This document shows, one piece after another, positions 50,816-59,265 of a DNA stretch of 64,000 nucleotides. The notes under the pieces are model-generated. The model had not been told where the DNA came from. It ran no database searches and worked only from the letters and a program-made list of their open reading frames with translations. Position numbers and translations under genes: made by a program. The stretch covers positions 192,068 to 256,067 of the forward strand of contig CAIWKO010000045.1 of assembly GCA_903913285.1 (NCBI GenBank), written 5' to 3'. Each line of letters begins with the position of its first letter. Positions within the stretch are counted from its first letter, which is position 1. The DNA comes from an uncultured Bacteroidales bacterium. Lineage in GTDB: Bacteria > Bacteroidota > Bacteroidia > Bacteroidales > CAIWKO01.

Positions 50816-51529
50816 CTATGGCACGTCAGAGCCTTCTTCATCTTTAATTTTTTTGTCAGTCTTTTTTTTCTTTTTCGAATTGATCAGGTGTTCGTCGAAA
50901 AAGCTGGTCAGCGCCATGGGGTTGTCGAGATTTTGGAGCAAAATAGTACAAACGTTTTTCAGGATCTGCTTATCGATAAGTTCTTTTTTGGCTTTATAGT
51001 TCGGAATAATGGATTTAACATGTCCGTGGATGGTTGAGAGCAATGAGGTTGCGGCATCGAAATCGGATTGAATTTGAGTGAACGCATCTTTTATGTCGGT
51101 GCCCAGATCGGCAGAATATTTGTCGGCAAGGTCGAGCGCTTGCTTGATTTTGGCCGGGTATTCGTCCAAACGATTGCGTTTGTAGCCCAACACACCATCG
51201 GGAAAACACTCCTTGTATTTTACCGATTTTTTGTGAAATTTATAAACCACGGCTTCATAAAAAATATCAACTTGCTGGTGAAACGACACCACCACATTGC
51301 CAACATGTTTGGTGGAGGCTTCTTTCGAACCCAAAGCCTCGATGAATTGGGTTATTTCTCCGTAAGTTTCTTTATAAAGGTTTTCGGTTTCGGTTATGAT
51401 GCTTGAGTAAGCAGGATTATTGGCGGCAACCAGATATTGCCAATGGTTGTAAAAAAATCCTGCAAAAGTAAAACGACCAACCAGAGTATTTTTTGTCGGG
51501 TATGCTGCATAACTGCTGAAATGTTTCAT
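50816..51529 (-). CDS. Hypothetical helical protein with basic tail
   Basis: A 237-residue protein without signal peptide or membrane segments. It appears all-alpha, with repeated aromatic and lysine residues (VSFHQQVDIFYEAVVYKFHKKSVKYKE). The last 25 residues form a Lys/Asp/Glu tail (NSKKKKKTDKKIKDEEGSD), probably disordered. No family was recognised. The 43-bp tandem array begins about 110 bp upstream of its ATG, and a terminator-like palindrome lies beyond its 3' end. Function unknown. Confidence 0.65.
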   Translation of the reverse strand: MKHFSSYAAYPTKNTLVGRFTFAGFFYNHWQYLVAANNPAYSSIITETENLYKETYGEITQFIEALGSKEASTKHVGNVVVSFHQQVDIFYEAVVYKFHKKSVKYKECFPDGVLGYKRNRLDEYPAKIKQALDLADKYSADLGTDIKDAFTQIQSDFDAATSLLSTIHGHVKSIIPNYKAKKELIDKQILKNVCTILLQNLDNPMALTSFFDEHLINSKKKKKTDKKIKDEEGSDVP

Positions 51530-52118
51530 TTTTTCTGAATTAGAGGGTTTATTTACTGTATAAATTTTGTTTTCTTAATGAATGTATTCTATAAAAAAAG
51601 AGCATTTAATCTTAGTTGCATTGGTTATTTTCATCAAATAACAGGCGCAATATACTACTTATTTTTGGAAAGTAATGCATTTTATAAACACAATATAATA
51701 CATTCATTTGGAAAGTATCGTATTTCATAACAGCAATATATTACTTTCCTTTAGAAAATATATCAATTCACAAGCGTAATATACTACTTACCTTTGGAAA
51801 GTATCGTATTACATAACAGCAATATATTACTTTCCTTTGGAAAATATATCAATTCACAAGCGTAATATACTACATACCTTTGGAAAGAGATAAATATAAC
51901 AAGCACAACATACAACTATCCTTTGGAAAGTATCGTATTTCACAGGTGCAATATACTACTTTCCTTTGGAAAGTATCGTATTTCACAGGTGCAATATACT
52001 ACTTTCCTTTGGAAAGTATCTCTCCGCTATCCTATAACAAGTGAAAAATGGTTTGGAAGGTCTAATAATATGAATTCAGAAGAACGAAGCCCGAAATATT
52101 ACCTAAACAGCTAAACGT
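51530..52118. other. Non-coding interval holding the 43-bp array
   Basis: 589 bases between two minus-strand genes, mostly occupied by the 43-bp array (51641-52030) and, at the right edge, by octamer repeats leading into rsmA. No gene or clear promoter for the left gene was seen. One or more repeats may overlap its promoter. Confidence 0.7.
51641..52030. repeat. 43-bp tandem array with a hairpin in each unit
   Basis: Units start at 51663, 51706, 51749, 51792, 51835, 51878, 51921, 51964 and 52007, exactly 43 bp apart, with a partial unit before the first. At each unit junction the better copies read TACTTTCCTTTGGAAAGTA: arms TACTTTCC and GGAAAGTA around TTT. The last two full units (51921-52006) are identical, while units 2+3 and 4+5 form an 86-bp higher-order duplication. 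The period is not a multiple of 3 and frames are closed, so it is non-coding. Confidence 0.9.
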
Positions 52119-52148
52119 CTAAATTCCTAAACCCCTAACCCCTAACAA
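52103..52148. repeat. 8-bp repeat covering the rsmA stop codon
   Basis: Octamers CTAAACAG, CTAAACGT, CTAAATTC, CTAAACCC, then CTAACCC and CTAACAAT. The rsmA stop codon (52119-52121) is the start of the third unit, so the last nine residues of the protein are encoded by the repeat. It is the same octamer as at 13541-13572. Confidence 0.75.
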
Positions 52149-52916
52149 TACCATATTGGTTATTTCCACAAACTGCGCCACCGTGAGCTGTTCGGCTCGT
52201 TTGGCAAAAAGTTCGGAAGCAAGCAGAGCCTTATCAATGTTGAGTGAACTTAAAGCATTTCGCAGGGTTTTGCGGCGCTGATTGAAGGCGGTTTTCACCA
52301 CGGTCTTGAAAAGTTTTTCGTCGCAATCCAGTTTTTCCACCGCGTTTCGTTTCAGGCGGATTACGGCCGATTTAACTTTTGGCGGCGGATTGAATACATC
52401 TTCATCCACCGTGAACAAATATTCTATATCGTAAAAAGCCTGCAACAACACGCTCAGTATGCCATATTCCTTCGAGGTCGGGCCGGAAGCAATGCGACGG
52501 GCAACTTCTTTCTGGAACATGCCCACCACTTCGGGTATCAGGTCGCGGTTTTCGTATACCCTGAACAATATCTGGCTCGAAATGTTGTACGGAAAATTGC
52601 CGATCACACCAAACGGCTCATCGAAATAAGCACGCATATCGAAGGTTAAAAAATCGCTGTGAAGCATATTGGCCTTTAGTTCCGGGAATTTATCCTGTAT
52701 GTATTCAAATGCCTCATTGTCGACCTCTATCAAAAAAGTTTCGTAAGCCGGAGATTGTATCAGGTATTTGGTCAGCACCCCCATGCCGGGCCCTATTTCC
52801 AGCACTTTTTTATAGTTATGGTGGAGCGTCAGACTTTCGGTGATGCGGCGGGCAATATCTTCGTCTTTCAGAAAATGCTGACCGAGATGTTTTTTAGGCC
52901 GAACAAAATTATTCAT
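52119..52916 (-). CDS. rsmA: 16S rRNA dimethyladenosine transferase
   Basis: A 265-residue Rossmann-fold methyltransferase (KsgA). SAM-binding motif VLEIGPGMGVLTKYL near residue 40, the catalytic NFPYNIS near residue 110, and the C-terminal helical domain with FNQRRKTLRNAL. It dimethylates two adenines in helix 45 of 16S rRNA and acts as a late 30S assembly check. The normal fold ends near FVEITNMV; the following LLGVRGLGI is encoded by an 8-bp repeat. The ATG shares one base with the stop codon of the TPR gene. Confidence 0.95.
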   Translation of the reverse strand: MNNFVRPKKHLGQHFLKDEDIARRITESLTLHHNYKKVLEIGPGMGVLTKYLIQSPAYETFLIEVDNEAFEYIQDKFPELKANMLHSDFLTFDMRAYFDEPFGVIGNFPYNISSQILFRVYENRDLIPEVVGMFQKEVARRIASGPTSKEYGILSVLLQAFYDIEYLFTVDEDVFNPPPKVKSAVIRLKRNAVEKLDCDEKLFKTVVKTAFNQRRKTLRNALSSLNIDKALLASELFAKRAEQLTVAQFVEITNMVLLGVRGLGI

Positions 52917-54778
52917 CAGTTAATTTTGTCTCCTCTCAAAATCCGGTAACGTTTGCGGGCATCAACCGTGAAAGTGCTTCCGGGATAATCGGTCATAAGT
53001 TTTTGGTAAAATTCCATGGCTTTGGCCAGGTTCTTAAATTGATTTTCGTTCAACTGTCCCAACAAAAACAAGGCATCATCGGCCAGAATACCGTCGGGAT
53101 AGGAAGCCACCAGTTTTTCGAGCAGGCTGTCGGCTTCGGCAAATTTTCGCTGTTTGATCTTTATTTTGGCTTTTTTAAACAAAACATCGTCGAAAAGCGG
53201 ATGATCGAGGCCCAGCATAAAAATTGAATCGAGGGTGTTCAACGCAAGCTCATCTTTGTTTTGAAACTGCAACAGGTCGGCATGAGCAAATATTTTCAAA
53301 CCGGTGTAGCTGCTGTCGGCATCAATATTATCGCCGATAAAAAGCGAAAGCTCCATGGCATCGTTGGCGATGAGTTTCGAAGTGGCGGCTTTCAGCACAT
53401 CGAGCTGTGCCTTGGCATAATCGAACTCGCCTATATAATAAAACAACTGCGCATTTCTGAATTTGGCTTCAAATCCAACCACATCATTTTTGTAAGCCTT
53501 ATCAACCTGCGAATACATCAGGCATGCCTCCCACGGATCGCCTGTCAGTAAAAGGATGTTAGCCAGTTCAATCTTGCACAAAGCAATTTGGTCGGCTGAC
53601 ACATTATGATATTGAACGGCTTTTTGAAGCAGATCGGTAGCTTGCTTGGGTTTGTCAAGATAAAAAGCCTGCAAATGAGCCAGGTTTTTTATCAGCTGAA
53701 GCCCGAAATCGGTTTGGTCGTTATAGATCAGCAGATCGTTATATTCTTTTTCGAGCGATTCAAGATCGGCTTTTTCGGGTGAGGTAGCAGCGGTAATTTT
53801 CAGATATTTTGTCTGAAGTTTTTCCACCAAACTCGTTTGATAATAGGGCGACAGAACTCCTTTTTTCGTGATGACATAATCGTAGCAATCGATGGCATCA
53901 TCATAATTACCGTTCGAGGCGGCGATGCGGCCAAGCATCACGAGGCGGTCGCCGTCTTCGCCGAAACGTTTGTCGATAGCTTTGGCCTGGATAACCGCCG
54001 TTGTAAATTCTTTCTCCTGTATAAAATACCACAGCAACAGCAATGAATAGGATTTCACGTCAGCGTCTTTTTTAACGCGCTGCAGCAGGGTGTTCTTAAA
54101 AATATCGTTTTTACTATTATCGGCATCATCCAAAAGCAGGTCCTGAAATTTCGATTCCACATTTTTTAATTCATCGGGATCACTGCCAATGAGATCGAAA
54201 TATTGGTTAATGGCGGCTTCGAAATCATTTTTTTTCAGATAGATCTCTCCCAGTTCGAGATTAAAATTGTAGTAGTTTTTAAGCAACTTTTGTCCGCGTT
54301 CGTATGTTTTAATTGCATAATCCGTTTCCCCGCGAACCAGAAATGCATTGGCCAGCATAATAATTTGGTCCTTATTCGCATCAACCGACTTAATGGCCGA
54401 TTCAAACTGTTTTTTTGCCTGCTCAGGATTATCCTCCGATTGATAAACATAACCCAGATCAACGCTCAGAGCAAGATTTTCGGGCTGTCTTTTTATTTGT
54501 TTTACCAGAAACTTTTCGGCTTTTTTGAAATCTTTGGTTTCTATCAAACATTTAAAATAATAATCGTAAATAAAGGGGGTAGGGGTTTTGGCATAAAGTT
54601 CTTCAAAAAGCTGAACGGCTTTATCGAACTCCTTATTCTGGAAATACTGAATTGCTAATTGCTCGGTTGTATTGGTTTGTGCGAAAGAAACCGTTCCCCA
54701 TAAAAACAACAATAACAACAAAAAGCCTTTGATAAATAAAGGTTTTGGTTTAGAGTTTTTTTTTTGACGGATATTCAT
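52916..54778 (-). CDS. Exported TPR-repeat protein
   Basis: A 620-residue protein with a signal peptide ending TVSFA and mature Gln. Nearly the entire mature part is tetratricopeptide helices (AIQYFQNKEFDKAVQLFEELY, cited as YFQNKEFDKAVQLFEEL; AIKTYERGQKLLKNYYN; AMEFYQKLMTDYPGSTF). TPR arrays are interaction scaffolds; a periplasmic one often assists outer-membrane assembly or secretion. It lies between serS and rsmA, joined to rsmA by a TGATG overlap and to serS by a 15-base gap. No enzymatic motif. Confidence 0.85.
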   Translation of the reverse strand: MNIRQKKNSKPKPLFIKGFLLLLLFLWGTVSFAQTNTTEQLAIQYFQNKEFDKAVQLFEELYAKTPTPFIYDYYFKCLIETKDFKKAEKFLVKQIKRQPENLALSVDLGYVYQSEDNPEQAKKQFESAIKSVDANKDQIIMLANAFLVRGETDYAIKTYERGQKLLKNYYNFNLELGEIYLKKNDFEAAINQYFDLIGSDPDELKNVESKFQDLLLDDADNSKNDIFKNTLLQRVKKDADVKSYSLLLLWYFIQEKEFTTAVIQAKAIDKRFGEDGDRLVMLGRIAASNGNYDDAIDCYDYVITKKGVLSPYYQTSLVEKLQTKYLKITAATSPEKADLESLEKEYNDLLIYNDQTDFGLQLIKNLAHLQAFYLDKPKQATDLLQKAVQYHNVSADQIALCKIELANILLLTGDPWEACLMYSQVDKAYKNDVVGFEAKFRNAQLFYYIGEFDYAKAQLDVLKAATSKLIANDAMELSLFIGDNIDADSSYTGLKIFAHADLLQFQNKDELALNTLDSIFMLGLDHPLFDDVLFKKAKIKIKQRKFAEADSLLEKLVASYPDGILADDALFLLGQLNENQFKNLAKAMEFYQKLMTDYPGSTFTVDARKRYRILRGDKIN

Positions 54779-54793
54779 TTCGTAAACGAAAAA

Positions 54794-56065
54794 TTAATCA
54801 ATTACATCAAATCCTGTATATTTTACCAATGCTTTCGGGATTAGTATTCCTTTTTCGGTTTGATTATTTTCCAGTAAAGATGCAACTATTCTTGGTAACG
54901 CCAGTGCGCTTCCGTTTAGTGTATGCGCAAAATTAATTTTCCCGTCGTCGGTTTTGTAGCGAAGTTTCATTCGGTTGGCCTGATAGCTTTCAAAGTTTGA
55001 AACCGAACTCACTTCGAGCCATCTTTTTTGTGCTGCAGAATAAACTTCCATATCGTAGGTCAGTGCCGACGTAAAACTCATATCACCACCGCAAAGTTTT
55101 AAAACCCGGAAGGGGAGTTCAAGTTTACGGAGCAAACCGCAAACATATTGGCGCATTTCTTCGAGTGTTTCATACGATTTGTCGGGATGTTGAATTTCGA
55201 CTATTTCAACTTTATCAAACTGATGCAATCGGTTCAAACCCCTGACATCTTTTCCGTATGAGCCTGCCTCACGACGAAAACAAGATGAATAAGCCACATT
55301 TTTAATCGGGAAATCTTTTTCTTTCAGGATCACATCACGATAAATATTTGTAACAGGAACTTCTGCAGTAGGTATCAGATAAAGATTATCGATCTGGGCA
55401 AAATACATTTGTCCGTCTTTGTCGGGCAACTGGCCGGTTCCGTAAGCTGATGCTTCATTAACCATCAATGGAGGCTGAATCTCGGTAAAACCGGCTTCAA
55501 TGGCATTATCTAAAAAGAAATTGATCAAAGCGCGTTGAAGTTTGGCACCTTTCCCTTTATAAACCGGAAAGCCGGCTCCGGTAATTTTGTTGCCGAGTTC
55601 AAAATCAATGATATTATATTTAGAAGCCAGATCCCAATGGGGCATAGCAGTTTCGGGCAATGCGGGGATTTCACCTTCCGAATAAACGATCTCATTATCT
55701 TCAGGAGTTTTACCAGGTTTAATTGAAGAATGGGGTGGATTTGGAAGTTGAACTAAAAGCGAGTTCAGATTAGCTTCCAGGTTTTTCAATTGTTCTTCCA
55801 GATTTTTGGCATTTTCTTTTAAACTGACTGTTGTTTCTTTAAGTTGATTTGCTTCCTGAACTTTTCCTGTTTTATAATATTCGCCAATTGCTTTTGCTAT
55901 TTTGTTTGATTCGGCATAGTTATCATCAAGAGTTTTTTGCACGATTCTTCTATCTTCATCACATTTGAGGATTTTATCAACCGGATCAGAGGCATTGAAA
56001 TTTTTCAAAGCGAGTTTTTCGATAATTGCTTTAGGATCGTTTCGTAAAATACTAAGTTGGATCAT
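54794..56065 (-). CDS. serS: Seryl-tRNA synthetase
   Basis: A 423-residue class II synthetase. The N-terminal 100 residues form the tRNA-binding coiled coil (NAKNLEEQLKNLEANLNSLL). The core has motif 2 (SSCFRREAGSYGKDVRGLNR, RLHQFDKVE) and motif 3 near the C-terminus (LNGSALALPRIVASLLEN). It charges tRNA-Ser and also the tRNA used for selenocysteine where present. It is first in an operon with the TPR gene and rsmA. Confidence 0.95.
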   Translation of the reverse strand: MIQLSILRNDPKAIIEKLALKNFNASDPVDKILKCDEDRRIVQKTLDDNYAESNKIAKAIGEYYKTGKVQEANQLKETTVSLKENAKNLEEQLKNLEANLNSLLVQLPNPPHSSIKPGKTPEDNEIVYSEGEIPALPETAMPHWDLASKYNIIDFELGNKITGAGFPVYKGKGAKLQRALINFFLDNAIEAGFTEIQPPLMVNEASAYGTGQLPDKDGQMYFAQIDNLYLIPTAEVPVTNIYRDVILKEKDFPIKNVAYSSCFRREAGSYGKDVRGLNRLHQFDKVEIVEIQHPDKSYETLEEMRQYVCGLLRKLELPFRVLKLCGGDMSFTSALTYDMEVYSAAQKRWLEVSSVSNFESYQANRMKLRYKTDDGKINFAHTLNGSALALPRIVASLLENNQTEKGILIPKALVKYTGFDVID

Positions 56066-56079
56066 AATAAATTTTTAAA

Positions 56080-56087
56080 CAAAAATA
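56080..56087 (-). promoter_or_regulatory. -7 promoter element of serS
   Basis: Minus-strand TATTTTTG (56087-56080), 14 bp from the ATG at 56065. The rplU-rpmA terminator lies just upstream. Confidence 0.4.
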
Positions 56088-56101
56088 ACGATAATGATAC
56101 T

Positions 56102-56137
56102 AAAAAAAATCTCCGATCACAAAAGTAACCGGAGATT
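56102..56137 (-). terminator. Terminator of rplU-rpmA
   Basis: Minus-strand arms AATCTCCG and CGGAGATT around a 14-nt loop, followed by a run of T. It starts 20 bases after the rpmA stop codon. Confidence 0.8.
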
Positions 56138-56156
56138 CTTAAAGATAATTTCTTTA

Positions 56157-56435
56157 TTAATTTTTTACGGTATCTTGTTGTTCAAGGGGAATAATTGACA
56201 CGTATGATCTTGCATCCTTTTTCTTTTTGAATTCAACGATCCCGTCAATGAGAGCAAACAAAGTATGATCTTTGCCCATGCCAACATTTAATCCCGGATG
56301 ATGAACGGTACCTCTTTGACGTGCAATGATATTTCCTGATTGAGCGAACTGTCCGCCATATACTTTTATTCCTAAACGTTTACTGTGCGATTCCCGACCA
56401 TTTGTCGAACTACCAGCACCTTTTTTGTGTGCCAT
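56157..56435 (-). CDS. rpmA: 50S ribosomal protein L27
   Basis: A 92-residue protein starting [20 protein letters not shown], the L27 N-terminus that reaches the peptidyl-transferase centre. [18 protein letters not shown] and [16 protein letters not shown] follow. There is no N-terminal extension for processing. Downstream of rplU by 27 bases in the usual order, with a terminator behind. Confidence 0.97.
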   Translation of the reverse strand: MAHKKGAGSSTNGRESHSKRLGIKVYGGQFAQSGNIIARQRGTVHHPGLNVGMGKDHTLFALIDGIVEFKKKKDARSYVSIIPLEQQDTVKN

Positions 56436-56462
56436 ATAATTTAATTTTTAATTTTCTTTGAA

Positions 56463-56774
56463 TTATGCTTTGATGTCTTCGATCTGTATTTTTGTAAGGT
56501 ATTGTCTGTGACCGTTAGATTTCTGATAACCTTTTCTTCTTCTTTTCTTGAAGACAATAACTTTATCACCTTTTAAATGGGTCAGTATTTTTGCTGTAAT
56601 AGTAGCTCCGGCAACTTTGGGTGCACCGACCTTAACTTTACCAGCATTTTCAAAAAGTAATACATTATCAAAAGTCACAGTAGAGCCTTCTTCAGCTTCT
56701 AAACGATGAACGAATACTTCCTGTTCTTTTTCTACTTTAAATTGTTGTCCTGCTATTTCAACTATTGCGTACAT
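56463..56774 (-). CDS. rplU: 50S ribosomal protein L21
   Basis: A 103-residue protein, MYAIVEIAGQQFKVEKEQEV, with the signature YQKSNGHRQYLTKIQI near the end. It binds 23S rRNA. First gene of the rplU-rpmA operon, with a -7 element 37 bp upstream. Confidence 0.97.
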   Translation of the reverse strand: MYAIVEIAGQQFKVEKEQEVFVHRLEAEEGSTVTFDNVLLFENAGKVKVGAPKVAGATITAKILTHLKGDKVIVFKKRRRKGYQKSNGHRQYLTKIQIEDIKA

Positions 56775-56810
56775 TGTAAAGGATTTAACGTTTTTTTAAA
56801 AATTGGACTG

Positions 56811-56837
56811 CAAAGATAAATAAATTTCTATTACAAA
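56811..56837 (-). promoter_or_regulatory. Promoter of rplU-rpmA
   Basis: Minus-strand TTTG (56837-56834), short 15-bp spacer, TATCTTTG (56818-56811), 36 bp from the ATG. Confidence 0.45.
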
Positions 56838-56984
56838 ATGTTGTTGGTTAAATTTTTTCTTTATTAATTTAAAAAATATGATTTACTGATTAAAAGAAAA
56901 GGGATAATAATTTATTTTGATGGATTTAAAATTGTCGAGTTATTTTTTTATTTTTACATCTTTAAATATTTTTTGTACAGAATA

Positions 56985-57015
56985 TTGACATGGAAGTAAA
57001 AAAGTATTAAATTTG
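56985..57015 (+). promoter_or_regulatory. Promoter of the response regulator/glycosyltransferase cluster
   Basis: TTG (56985-56987), 20-bp spacer, TAAATTTG (57008-57015), leaving a leader of about 65-70 nt. Confidence 0.45.
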
Positions 57016-57088
57016 TTAAAAATAATGTAAAAGGTCTACGTATTATAGTATATAAAACCTGGTCTTTAAACTTATTAAATAATTAGAA

Positions 57089-57814
57089 ATGAATATTCTT
57101 ATTTGTGAAAATGAAAATGCCGTTGCTTTTGCATTAAATTTTTATTTACAGAAAAACGGACATACAGTTACTTTGGTTAAGGACGGTGATTCGGTGCTAT
57201 TGAAGATCAATTCAATGGATTTTGATTTAATAATTACAGATTTATTTATCACTTTTCATACTGGTTTTGAGTTACTTCATCATTTACGGACAGTTTTAAA
57301 AAAGAAAACTCCGGTTATCATTTTGACAAAATTAAATGATGAAAATGAAAAACAAGAAGCGTTAAAAATGGGAGCTGATGATTTTATCACAAAACCGTTT
57401 AACCCTGAAGTTTTGATTAGAAAAGTTAATAACCTACTCTATAAAACTCCGAAAAAAATTATCAATACGTACGTATACGTTCAGATGATCGATCTGGAAC
57501 AATTGAATCAGATTACGGAAGGTGATAATGATTATTTAGCTGAAATTATCAGACATTTTATTGATGTCGCATCAGAATTAATAGTTTTAATCAAAAAGTA
57601 TTTAAATGAGATCAACTGTAAAGATCTTTTAGTGCAGTGTGAAAAACTCTCACGACAATTAACATTTCTTGGAATTTATTCTGCAAATTTAATTACTGAG
57701 CAGATCATTACAATAATTACGAATAAAAAAGACATGTACAGAATTCCTTCACTTGTTACTGAGCTTGAAATCCAAACTAATAAAGCAATCTCGGAAGCAA
57801 AAAAAATGATCTAG
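57089..57814 (+). CDS. Response regulator with degenerate Hpt domain
   Basis: A 241-residue cytoplasmic protein. Residues 1-120 are a receiver domain with acceptor D51 (LIITDLF), T80 and K102 (FITKPFNP), so it can be phosphorylated. Residues 130-240 have the helical layout of a histidine phosphotransfer domain (DNDYLAEIIRHFIDVASELI, then CEKLSRQLTFLG). The acceptor His of AHxLKG is E185 here, so this Hpt cannot carry phosphate. It may instead sequester or scaffold a partner. It is first in a cluster with a HEAT-repeat membrane protein and a processive glycosyltransferase. Confidence 0.8.
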   Translation: MNILICENENAVAFALNFYLQKNGHTVTLVKDGDSVLLKINSMDFDLIITDLFITFHTGFELLHHLRTVLKKKTPVIILTKLNDENEKQEALKMGADDFITKPFNPEVLIRKVNNLLYKTPKKIINTYVYVQMIDLEQLNQITEGDNDYLAEIIRHFIDVASELIVLIKKYLNEINCKDLLVQCEKLSRQLTFLGIYSANLITEQIITIITNKKDMYRIPSLVTELEIQTNKAISEAKKMI

Positions 57815-57988
57815 CAAAATTAAGAATCAATTTTATGCAAAAACTACTCTCTGAATTTATTTTGCTAATATCGAGTTTTTCCGTAATATTTCAAATTGAC
57901 AAAATTTGTGATTTTGTATTTATTCAAAAATCAAATAGAGACAAACTAGCTTACGAAGTGTTATTTTATAATATTATTAAATAAATTT

Positions 57989-59263
57989 ATGAGGCAGATA
58001 TTCAAACTATTGGTTGTTATTCTTTGGATCTCAAACACAGTTGAAGCAAATTCTAGTTATTCTCCAGAAAATAATCAAAGCATAAGCTATAAGAGATATG
58101 TCGACAGCATGAGAAAGAGTGGAACTTATATGCCATACTTTCCGGATTATTACCGTATCAAAGAAAAGCCTCCTAAAACGTATATTCAACTAGTTACAGA
58201 ATCATATAATAATTCAGCTATTACTAAAACTGTAGTTTTTCTTTTAATTGGATTTATTTCGCTTATTATCTTAATAACGATTTCTATTCCGGTAAATAGA
58301 TACTATTTTGATTATACGGAAAAGAAATCACAGAAACTAAGGCTGGAGTATCTTGACGAACTTATTCGCTATATTTTTGATGACGATTATATCATCAATA
58401 AAGAATTCTTTAGTAAAATTATTAAATTGAGATTTAATCGGAAAATTTTGTTGGAAGAAATTATTAAACTTCATTCCCAATTTATCGGTGTTTATGGCTA
58501 TAAACTTGAAAAACTTTTTTTCGAGATTGGTTTAGATGCTTATTCTCTTGATAAAGTAAGGAGTAAATTTTGGTATATTAAGGCCAGGGGATTTCGTGAG
58601 GTTGCTGAGATGTGTATTAATAGTGCGCTTCCGGAAGTTGAGAATAATTTGGACAGCAAAAATATAATATTGAAAGTCGAATCAAGAATAGCCTGGACAA
58701 AACTGAATCCTCAGTTTCCGGTTAAATATCTTGAAAACGAAACGGTTTCTCTTACTGAGTGGGGCAAAATGCATGTGTTTGGATTTCTCATAAAACAAAT
58801 TGTTGATATTGATCCTTATCTGAAATTATTGGATCATAAAAACCCTTCAATAATTATTTTTGGCTTACAAACAGTGGGACTGTTTAAAAGATACGAGTAT
58901 ACTGAAAGGATAAGTGGTTTTTTAACAAATGCAAATGAGGATATTTGTGCAGCTGCAATTATTTCTTTAGGAAATATGGGTACTGTTGAAACTTCAAAAA
59001 TTCTCATAGAGCACTATGACACCCAAACTCCGGCTAATAAAACAACAATTGTCCAAATTGTTAGTGACAACCCTTGCGACGGCTGTGTGGATTTCTTTGC
59101 AAAAATAATAGAAGAAGGTTATATTAACAGGTCGTTAAGTGCAGTCAAAGGGCTATTAATGATGAAAGATTTTGGTGAGGCTAAATTGAATGAATTGCTT
59201 GAAAGTAATATTGAAAATTTGCAGGGATTTATAAACCAGATTAAAGAATCTAATATTGAATAA
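57989..59263 (+). CDS. Membrane protein with cytoplasmic HEAT repeats
   Basis: A 424-residue protein with an N-terminal signal-like helix (1-20), a short periplasmic segment, one transmembrane helix (about 80-102) and a large cytoplasmic part. Residues 255-410 show HEAT-like helical repeats (PSIIIFGLQTVGLF, EDICAAAIISLGNMGTVETSKIL, NRSLSAVKGLLMMKDFGEAKL). HEAT repeats bind partner proteins. It sits 2 bases before the glycosyltransferase gene and is likely its regulator or scaffold, linking it to the response regulator. No enzymatic motif. Confidence 0.75.
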   Translation: MRQIFKLLVVILWISNTVEANSSYSPENNQSISYKRYVDSMRKSGTYMPYFPDYYRIKEKPPKTYIQLVTESYNNSAITKTVVFLLIGFISLIILITISIPVNRYYFDYTEKKSQKLRLEYLDELIRYIFDDDYIINKEFFSKIIKLRFNRKILLEEIIKLHSQFIGVYGYKLEKLFFEIGLDAYSLDKVRSKFWYIKARGFREVAEMCINSALPEVENNLDSKNIILKVESRIAWTKLNPQFPVKYLENETVSLTEWGKMHVFGFLIKQIVDIDPYLKLLDHKNPSIIIFGLQTVGLFKRYEYTERISGFLTNANEDICAAAIISLGNMGTVETSKILIEHYDTQTPANKTTIVQIVSDNPCDGCVDFFAKIIEEGYINRSLSAVKGLLMMKDFGEAKLNELLESNIENLQGFINQIKESNIE

Positions 59264-59265
59264 TT

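Larger units (their letters stand above)
56775..57088. other. AT-rich divergent interval, rplU to response regulator
   Basis: 314 bases without a coding frame. It holds the two divergent promoters. The rest is low-complexity A/T and no ribosomal leader RNA or other structured RNA was recognised. Confidence 0.5.
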
